Shown piece after piece: positions 58,809 through 64,000 of a stretch of DNA of 64,000 nt. The DNA lies in contig JAEYUQ010000015.1 of assembly GCA_023432405.1 (NCBI GenBank), positions 1 through 64,000 of the forward strand. Reading direction: 5' to 3'. This DNA is from Actinomycetes bacterium (GTDB taxonomy: Bacteria > Actinomycetota > Actinomycetes > Mycobacteriales > Mycobacteriaceae). The position numbers were made by a program, and so were the translations under genes. Each line of letters starts with the position of its first letter. Within the stretch, counting starts at the first letter, position 1. Below the pieces are notes generated by a model. The model was not told the origin of the DNA, made no database searches, and was given only the letters and a program-made list of their open reading frames with translations.

Positions 58809-60854
58809 ATGAGCTCAGGAGCTGCCCCCCGTACTCCCGCGCCCACAGATCCTGTGGCGCGGGTGTTACCGCTGCTGGGGCTTCCGCAGCTTGACCGGCT
58901 TTTTGATTACAGAGTAGACGCCAAGCAGGATTCGGCTGCTCAGCCTGGTGTTCGCGTCAAAATACCCTTCGCCGGTAGAACCGTCGATGGCATCATTCGT
59001 CAACGTGTTGCTCAGCCCGAGTTTCCGGGTGACATCAGTTGGTTAGGAAAAGTAGTCTCTCCTGTTCCTGTTGTTCCTCCACAGCTATTTCGCCTTATCG
59101 ACGCCCTCGCTATTCGCTATGCCGGTACCCGCTCTGACATTCTTCGTAGTGCTGTTCCTACTCGTGTAGCAGACGCAGAGTCTACCGATCGTACGACGTC
59201 CTGGGAGAAGCTTGGAACAGCTCAGGAACCCGATCTGTCGGGATGGTCTGCCTATCATCATGGGCAGTCCTTTGTGGATTCGCTTCTGGCAGGAGGCCAT
59301 CCACGGGCAGCCTGGCAAATAGCTCCGGGAGATCAGTGGGCAGAGGTTCTGGCTGGTTTAGCAGTCAAAATCGCCCTCCAGGGACGAGGGGCTCTTCTTG
59401 TTCTGCCTGACCAGCGTGATGTCGATACTCTGCGGGCCATGTTGGAACAGATGGTGTCTGCCCGGCAAATCACCTCGCTGACAGCAACGATGGGAAGGCG
59501 GGCTCGGTATAGCGCTTATCTATCCATATTGTCTGGTCAAGCCAGGATCGTCATCGGCACTCGAAGCGCAGCCTTTGCACCTGTCCGCAATCTTGCGCTG
59601 GTCGCGGTGTACTCCGACGGTGATGATAACCTGGTGGATCGCCGCGCACCCTACACCCATGTCCGGGAGATTCTCACCACGCGTGCGGCCCAGGAACACT
59701 GCGCTCTTCTCATCGCTGGGCATAGTCGCACCTCTGAAACTCAGATGCTGGTGGAATCCGGGTGGATGCATGATCTGGTGGCAGATCAGCCAACTATTCG
59801 CGCTCGAATGCCCTGGATTCATACGGTGACAGATTTTGATCTGACAAGACATGGTTTTGCCGATCTCCAGAGAGTTCCCAGTATTGCTTTTGATGCCCTC
59901 CGACAAGCTTTGGATCAGGACAAGCCCGCTCTAATTCAGGTGCCTCGAACAGGGTATGCGCCATCCTTGGCCTGTGGGCAGTGTCGCACCCCTGCGCGTT
60001 GTCGGGGGTGTAACGGGCCTTTGGAGATTCCCGTTTCGCCCAATGGCCGGGCTGGTATTCCTACCTGCCGATGGTGTGGACGCCCAGAACCGCATTTTCG
60101 GTGCCAGAATTGCGGTTCAGGGTCTCTTCGTTCCACAGTTATTGGGGCTCACAGAACTTTGGAGGAATTTGGTAAGGCCTTTCCCTCCATCTCTGTGACT
60201 CGTTCTAGCGACAAAGACGTCATTCCTTCTATTCCACCAGGCAAACGCCTGGTGATAGCTACTCCCGGAGCTGAGCCTGTGGTCATGGATACCAAAACAG
60301 GGAAGCGTTACCTCTATGGGGCTGCAGTGTTCCTGGATTCTTGGCTGCTCCTGGGGCGTCAAGACCTTCGGGTTACTGAACGAACCTTAGCCACCTGGGC
60401 TCATGCCGCCACTCTCGTTGAACCTCAGCGCCTGGGCGGAGAAGTTGTGGTGGTGGCAGATCCGAGTTTGCCACCGGTGCAATATCTGCTGCGCTGGGAC
60501 ATGATTGGTGCTGCCCGCAGTGAGTTGGAGGGGCGTCGTCAGGTGGGATTTCCTCCGGCAGTTCGTATGGCGGCGATAGATGGACCGTCATCTGCAGTAG
60601 AACTCTTCCAATCTTTATTGGAGCTTCCCCAAGGAGCTGAGGTGCTAGGCCCAGTGCCTCTTCCCCCTGGAGTGACACTTCCGGGTGAATACGATGTTCA
60701 CACCTATGGAGCAGTGCAGCGGATCCTCATTCGGTGTCCGGCGCAGCTGTGGAGTCAGTTGGGCTCAGCCTTGAAATCAGCCCTTGCAGCCAAGCTGGTG
60801 CGTAAGAACACTCTGCCGTTGAGAGTGGTGGTGGATCCCGTCAATATCGGATAG
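58809..60854 (+). CDS. priA: Primosomal protein N' (PriA), helicase motifs lost
   Basis: A 681-residue replication restart protein. The N-terminal DNA-binding domain, RecA-like core and zinc region with paired Cys (CGQCRTPARCRGC, CRWCGRP, CQNCGS; about 390-440) follow the PriA plan. The Walker A site, normally GxTGSGKT, reads APGDQWAE, and the DEAH box reads VYSDGDD, so ATP binding and helicase action are probably lost. This is known for actinobacterial PriA. It follows metK with its own leaderless promoter. Confidence 0.93.
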   Translation: MSSGAAPRTPAPTDPVARVLPLLGLPQLDRLFDYRVDAKQDSAAQPGVRVKIPFAGRTVDGIIRQRVAQPEFPGDISWLGKVVSPVPVVPPQLFRLIDALAIRYAGTRSDILRSAVPTRVADAESTDRTTSWEKLGTAQEPDLSGWSAYHHGQSFVDSLLAGGHPRAAWQIAPGDQWAEVLAGLAVKIALQGRGALLVLPDQRDVDTLRAMLEQMVSARQITSLTATMGRRARYSAYLSILSGQARIVIGTRSAAFAPVRNLALVAVYSDGDDNLVDRRAPYTHVREILTTRAAQEHCALLIAGHSRTSETQMLVESGWMHDLVADQPTIRARMPWIHTVTDFDLTRHGFADLQRVPSIAFDALRQALDQDKPALIQVPRTGYAPSLACGQCRTPARCRGCNGPLEIPVSPNGRAGIPTCRWCGRPEPHFRCQNCGSGSLRSTVIGAHRTLEEFGKAFPSISVTRSSDKDVIPSIPPGKRLVIATPGAEPVVMDTKTGKRYLYGAAVFLDSWLLLGRQDLRVTERTLATWAHAATLVEPQRLGGEVVVVADPSLPPVQYLLRWDMIGAARSELEGRRQVGFPPAVRMAAIDGPSSAVELFQSLLELPQGAEVLGPVPLPPGVTLPGEYDVHTYGAVQRILIRCPAQLWSQLGSALKSALAAKLVRKNTLPLRVVVDPVNIG

Positions 60855-60868
60855 CGGGACACCCTAGG

Positions 60869-60881
60869 TAGGGTAAGCCCT
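60869..60881 (+). promoter_or_regulatory. Leaderless promoter of def-fmt-rsmB
   Basis: TAGGGT (60869-60874) is followed by seven bases and the def ATG at 60882. No Shine-Dalgarno sequence is present. Confidence 0.65.
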
Positions 60882-61394
60882 ATGGCCGTTCTTAGTATTC
60901 GTATTTTCGGAGACCCTGTCTTACGTACTCGAGCTGAGGAAGTCACGGACTTCGATCCAGCCTTACATACCTTGGTGGAGGATATGTTTGACACCATGAA
61001 AGCTGGAGACGGCGTAGGGCTTGCAGCAAATCAGGTAGGGGTGCTCAGGCGTGTGTTTGTCTTTGACACCACTCATCATCCAGGCGGAATGCGCGGCCAC
61101 ATCATCAATCCAGTGTGGACTCCTTTGGATGATGAAAAGCAGATTGACAAGGAGGGCTGCCTTTCAATCCCTGACATCATGAAAGAGACGGAGCGGTTTA
61201 ACAACATCGCTGTTACTGGAGTAGACAAAGACAATAAACCCATAGCCATGAAGGTTTCAGGTTTATTGGCTCGCTGTATCCAGCATGAAACCGATCACTT
61301 GGATGGCGTGCTCTTTCTCCAGCGTCTCACCCCGCAGCTGCGCAAGGAAGCTATGAAAGAAATTCGATCTTCCAGGTGGTTTAACCTCTCATGA
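60882..61394 (+). CDS. def: Peptide deformylase
   Basis: A 170-residue metalloenzyme removing the formyl group from nascent proteins. The three motifs are GVGLAANQVGV (about 46-56), EGCLSIPD with the metal Cys (about 88-95) and QHETDHLDGVLF with the HExxH-type site (here HETDH, about 131-135). ATG 60882 is probably the mRNA 5' end. The stop overlaps fmt (ATGA). Confidence 0.96.
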   Translation: MAVLSIRIFGDPVLRTRAEEVTDFDPALHTLVEDMFDTMKAGDGVGLAANQVGVLRRVFVFDTTHHPGGMRGHIINPVWTPLDDEKQIDKEGCLSIPDIMKETERFNNIAVTGVDKDNKPIAMKVSGLLARCIQHETDHLDGVLFLQRLTPQLRKEAMKEIRSSRWFNLS

Positions 61395-62341
61395 AACTAG
61401 TTTTTGCTGGAACACCGGAACCGGCAGCTTTGGCTTTGGAGCGTCTTATAGCCTCCTCTCACGACGTCCTTGCAGTGCTGACTCGCCCGGATGCCCCGCG
61501 AGGGCGTGGACGCACCCTCCATCCTTCCTCTGTGAAGGAGGTTGCTCTCAAACACAACATTCCAGTGTTGACACCCAGCACTCTGAAAGCAGGAACCCCC
61601 GAGGGGGATTCAGTGCGAGCGTCGCTGGCAGAGCTTCAGCCGGACTGTATTCCCGTGGTGGCCTATGGTGCTCTCATTCCACAGGATCTGCTTGGGGTTC
61701 CTCGTCATGGATGGGTCAACCTCCACTTCTCCTTACTGCCTCGCTGGAGGGGGGCTGCTCCTGTTCAAGCAGCGTTAGCGGCAGGAGATGCTGTAACAGG
61801 GGTGAGTACGTTTCTCATTGATGCTGGGCTGGACACGGGTGATGTTCTTTTACGAGATGAAACTCCCATAGATCCCAGTTTTACCGCTGACGATCTTCTG
61901 ACTGCTCTTGCTCATCAGGGTTCAGATCTCCTGGTAGAAACCATGAACCAGTTAGAACATGGAAAGGTCAGACCGGAACCTCAGATAGGTACTGCCACCT
62001 ATGCCTCAAAAATTTCTGTCGAGGATGCCAGGGTGAACTGGCGTACTCCTGCAGACGAGATTGCTCGAAGAATTCGGGCATTTACCCCGGCACCGGGGGC
62101 GTGGACTGTATGTCAGGGAGAGCGCTACAAACTGGGCCCGGTTACTGTCTTGGGGACCAAGGAGTTATCGCCTGGGGAAGTGCGCATTGAGAAGAAACTG
62201 GTGCGAGTAGGCACAGGTACTGTTGATGTGCTCTTGGAAACCATCCAGCCACCAGGTAAGCGACGGATGGACGCTGCCGCTTGGGGGCGGGGAGTTCGAG
62301 GAGGCAACACAGCAGCGGCAGAGGAAATGAGGTTCGAGTAA
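61391..62341 (+). CDS. fmt: Methionyl-tRNA formyltransferase
   Basis: A 316-residue enzyme formylating initiator tRNA with 10-formyl-tetrahydrofolate. The catalytic segments are LHFSLLPRWRGAAPVQAAL (Asn-His-Asp active site, about 110-140, with NLHFS supplying Asn and His) and DAGLDTGDVLL. The C-terminal OB domain (about 210-310) binds tRNA. ATG overlaps def, and the stop overlaps rsmB (TAATG), so the three genes are coupled. Confidence 0.96.
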   Translation: MKLVFAGTPEPAALALERLIASSHDVLAVLTRPDAPRGRGRTLHPSSVKEVALKHNIPVLTPSTLKAGTPEGDSVRASLAELQPDCIPVVAYGALIPQDLLGVPRHGWVNLHFSLLPRWRGAAPVQAALAAGDAVTGVSTFLIDAGLDTGDVLLRDETPIDPSFTADDLLTALAHQGSDLLVETMNQLEHGKVRPEPQIGTATYASKISVEDARVNWRTPADEIARRIRAFTPAPGAWTVCQGERYKLGPVTVLGTKELSPGEVRIEKKLVRVGTGTVDVLLETIQPPGKRRMDAAAWGRGVRGGNTAAAEEMRFE

Positions 62342-63813
62342 TGGGCGGTTTTCGATCTCGTGCCACCGGGAGTATTCCCGAGAATTTGAAAACTGAAAAG
62401 GCGAAAGTTGCATCAAAACCAGTGCGGAAACCTCACCGCCGGGATAGCAAGGCTGTGAGCAGCGCAGAGAGTAGAGAGCAGAGAGTAGATCCTGCAAGGC
62501 GTGCCGCCTATAACACCCTTGTGGCTGTGATGACCAGAGATGCCTACTCAAATCTGCTGTTACCTGGGGAATTACGCAAACTACACATTAGCGGCCGAGA
62601 TGCGGCGTTTGCCACCGAAATAGTTTATGGAACCCTCAGGAACGAAGGGATCTTGGATACGGTGATTGCCCAGTGTTCTTCGCGTCCTCTTGGCTCAGTG
62701 GACACAGAGGTTTTAGCGGCGTTGCGCATGGGGGCTTATCAGCACCTCATGATGCGCGTTGAAGCCCATGCAGCCGTGGACACCACAGTGCATTTAGCCA
62801 GGCTGTACTCGCAGAAAGTCACTGGTTTTGTCAACGCTATTATGCGCACACTCTCGCAGCGCAGTCTCGATGAGTGGATGCAAGAACTTTCACCCGACCC
62901 CAAGAATCAGCCGGTGGCGGCTATGGCTTTCCGAACAGCACATCCCGAATGGATAGCTCAGTCCTTTGCTCGGGCCTTGGGGGACACACAACATCTTGAA
63001 GAATGCCTGACCGCTGATTCCGAGCGCCCAAAGGTTCACCTGGTTGCACGTCCTGGACAGATCAGTCAAGAAGACCTCCTGCGTCAGACGGGTGGCGTTC
63101 CCGGACAGTACTCGCCCTACGCTGTCTACCTGGACAAGGGTGATCCCGGAGAATATCCTGCGGTCCGATCAGGAAAGGCTGCAGTTCAGGATGAAGGATC
63201 CCAGCTTATAGCTCTGGCTGTTACTGAAGCTGCCCTCGATGGTGAGGATGGTGGTCGTTGGTTAGATCTGTGCTCTGGTCCTGGAGGAAAGACAGCGCTC
63301 ATAGCCAGCATTGGGCTCTCGCGTGGTGCCAACATTGACGCTGTGGAGGTAGCGCCCCATCGCGCTGAGTTGGTGCGCACAGCCACAGCTGATCTCCCTG
63401 TGACAGTGACCGTGGCTGATGGACGAGATTCCGGGCTTACCCCTGGTTATGATCGCGTCCTCGTAGATGCCCCCTGCTCTGGTTTGGGAGCTTTACGACG
63501 CCGCCCTGAAGCCCGCTGGAGGAAAAGCGAGTCGGATATTGCTGAGCTCACCACTCTCCAATACGAACTGTTATGTTCTGCAGTGGAGCTGACCAGACCT
63601 GGGGGAGTAATCCTGTATTCCACCTGTTCCCCAGATCTGCGAGAGACCAGGCAGATTGTGGACCGGGCAGTAGCATCGCTGAATGTTGAGGAGTGCAATG
63701 CTCACAGCCTGTTTCCTCTGGAGGGCGTCGGTCAGGAAAAGTCTGTGCAGTTGTGGCCATTTCGGTATGGAACAGACGCCATGTTCTGTGCTGTGTTAAA
63801 GAAACTGCCCTAA
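62341..63813 (+). CDS. rsmB: 16S rRNA m5C967 methyltransferase (RsmB/Fmu family)
   Basis: A 490-residue SAM-dependent RNA methyltransferase. A basic N-terminal tail precedes the NusB-like RNA-binding domain (about 50-180; ARRAAYNTLVAVMTRDAYSN). The catalytic domain has the SAM loop DLCSGPGGKTA (about 305-315), the motif IV Cys in VDAPCSGLGALRRRPE and the motif VI Cys in YSTCSPD. ATG 62341 overlaps the fmt stop and has GAGG upstream; the frame to 62281 lies inside fmt. Confidence 0.94.
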   Translation: MGGFRSRATGSIPENLKTEKAKVASKPVRKPHRRDSKAVSSAESREQRVDPARRAAYNTLVAVMTRDAYSNLLLPGELRKLHISGRDAAFATEIVYGTLRNEGILDTVIAQCSSRPLGSVDTEVLAALRMGAYQHLMMRVEAHAAVDTTVHLARLYSQKVTGFVNAIMRTLSQRSLDEWMQELSPDPKNQPVAAMAFRTAHPEWIAQSFARALGDTQHLEECLTADSERPKVHLVARPGQISQEDLLRQTGGVPGQYSPYAVYLDKGDPGEYPAVRSGKAAVQDEGSQLIALAVTEAALDGEDGGRWLDLCSGPGGKTALIASIGLSRGANIDAVEVAPHRAELVRTATADLPVTVTVADGRDSGLTPGYDRVLVDAPCSGLGALRRRPEARWRKSESDIAELTTLQYELLCSAVELTRPGGVILYSTCSPDLRETRQIVDRAVASLNVEECNAHSLFPLEGVGQEKSVQLWPFRYGTDAMFCAVLKKLP

Positions 63814-63882
63814 GCAAGGGTGACGGGTGAGCCCGTGGGGTTAGTGAGGGAGTGAGAGCTTCACTGCATCCAGCAGCACAGT

Positions 63883-63895
63883 TAGACTGTGCGAT
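63883..63895 (+). promoter_or_regulatory. Leaderless promoter of rpe
   Basis: TAGACT (63883-63888) is followed by seven bases and the ATG at 63896. No Shine-Dalgarno sequence is present. Confidence 0.6.
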
Positions 63896-64000
63896 ATGTC
63901 TGAGAGCATGAAGCCAAAAATTGCCCCATCCATTCTTTCTGCGGACTTCGGACATCTGGCCGATGACATCGTGGCCGTCCCAGATGCAGACTGGATTCAT
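63896..64000 (+). CDS. rpe: Ribulose-phosphate 3-epimerase (5' end, cut by the window)
   Basis: The first 35 residues, MSESMKPKIAPSILSADFGH and onward to DADWIH, match the start of Rpe, a TIM-barrel enzyme interconverting ribulose and xylulose 5-phosphate; SILSADF contains the phosphate/substrate-site Ser. The frame runs off the end of the window. The gene following rsmB is rpe in many actinobacteria. The start has a leaderless promoter seven bases upstream. Confidence 0.9.
   Translation, partial: MSESMKPKIAPSILSADFGHLADDIVAVPDADWIH

Overview
The window is a gene-dense stretch of chromosome from a high-GC Gram-positive bacterium of the order Mycobacteriales/Corynebacteriales, most likely Corynebacterium or a close relative such as Lawsonella. 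The evidence is the gene order HIT-pgsA-patA-pimA (phosphatidylinositol mannoside synthesis), secD-secF-lipoprotein-apt-rel, the actinobacterial histone-like protein mIHF, a PriA without helicase motifs, EF-P with the PGKGP loop, and a perfect McbR-type operator in front of metK. Base composition looks moderate for the group (estimated by eye, not computed), and I see no compositional island, prophage, insertion sequence or CRISPR array.

Layout. 1-130: end of a tRNA (probably Val) and tRNA-Gly(GCC). 463-3371: copper/redox cell-envelope group (CopC-like protein, PCu(A)C-like lipoprotein, Tat-exported DyP peroxidase). 3559-10226: thrS, HIT protein, then the translationally coupled pgsA-patA-pimA-membrane protein run and tesB. 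10285-21645: yebC-ruvCAB (Holliday junction processing), yajC-secD-secF (protein export), an orphan peptide-binding lipoprotein, apt and rel (purine salvage and stringent response). 21685-27538: ppiA, tpx, a metallo-hydrolase, hisS, a NhaC/YuiF-like transporter and a YpfJ-like zinc metalloprotease. 27732-34904: aspS, an APH-like kinase, rarA, alaS. 34995-43920: ruvX, mltG, aroE, prepilin peptidase, aroC-aroK-aroB-aroQ, pepQ, efp, nusB, i.e. the shikimate block fused to a translation/antitermination pair. 43947-46089 (minus): a lipoate ligase and two overlapping YbjN-like genes. 46223-54528: pyrR-pyrB-pyrC-carA-carB-pyrF, a nearly complete pyrimidine operon with an RNA element in the pyrR leader. 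54792-64000: mihF, gmk, rpoZ, coaBC, metK, priA, def, fmt, rsmB and the start of rpe.

Regulation visible in the sequence. Two elements stand out: a PyrR-binding RNA hairpin with the canonical CAGAGAGG loop abutting the pyrR ribosome binding site, and a TAGAC-N6-GTCTA McbR operator lying exactly in the spacer of a TTGGCA/TATTAT promoter for metK. In addition, eight genes on both strands (tpx, hisS, the transporter, lplA, the first YbjN gene, priA, def, rpe) have a TAnnnT -10 hexamer followed by exactly seven bases and then the start codon, mostly without a Shine-Dalgarno sequence, which is the signature of leaderless mRNAs; ruvX has the same with eight bases.

Almost everything is conserved core biology. 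I did not find a convincing new multi-gene system. The observations most worth following are the possible two-state pyrR leader, the metK promoter-operator, the leaderless-start pattern, a long perfect palindrome in the secD leader, a hairpin at the predicted extreme 5' end of the mihF mRNA, the rearranged domain order of the lipoate ligase, and an in-frame tandem repeat tail on NusB.
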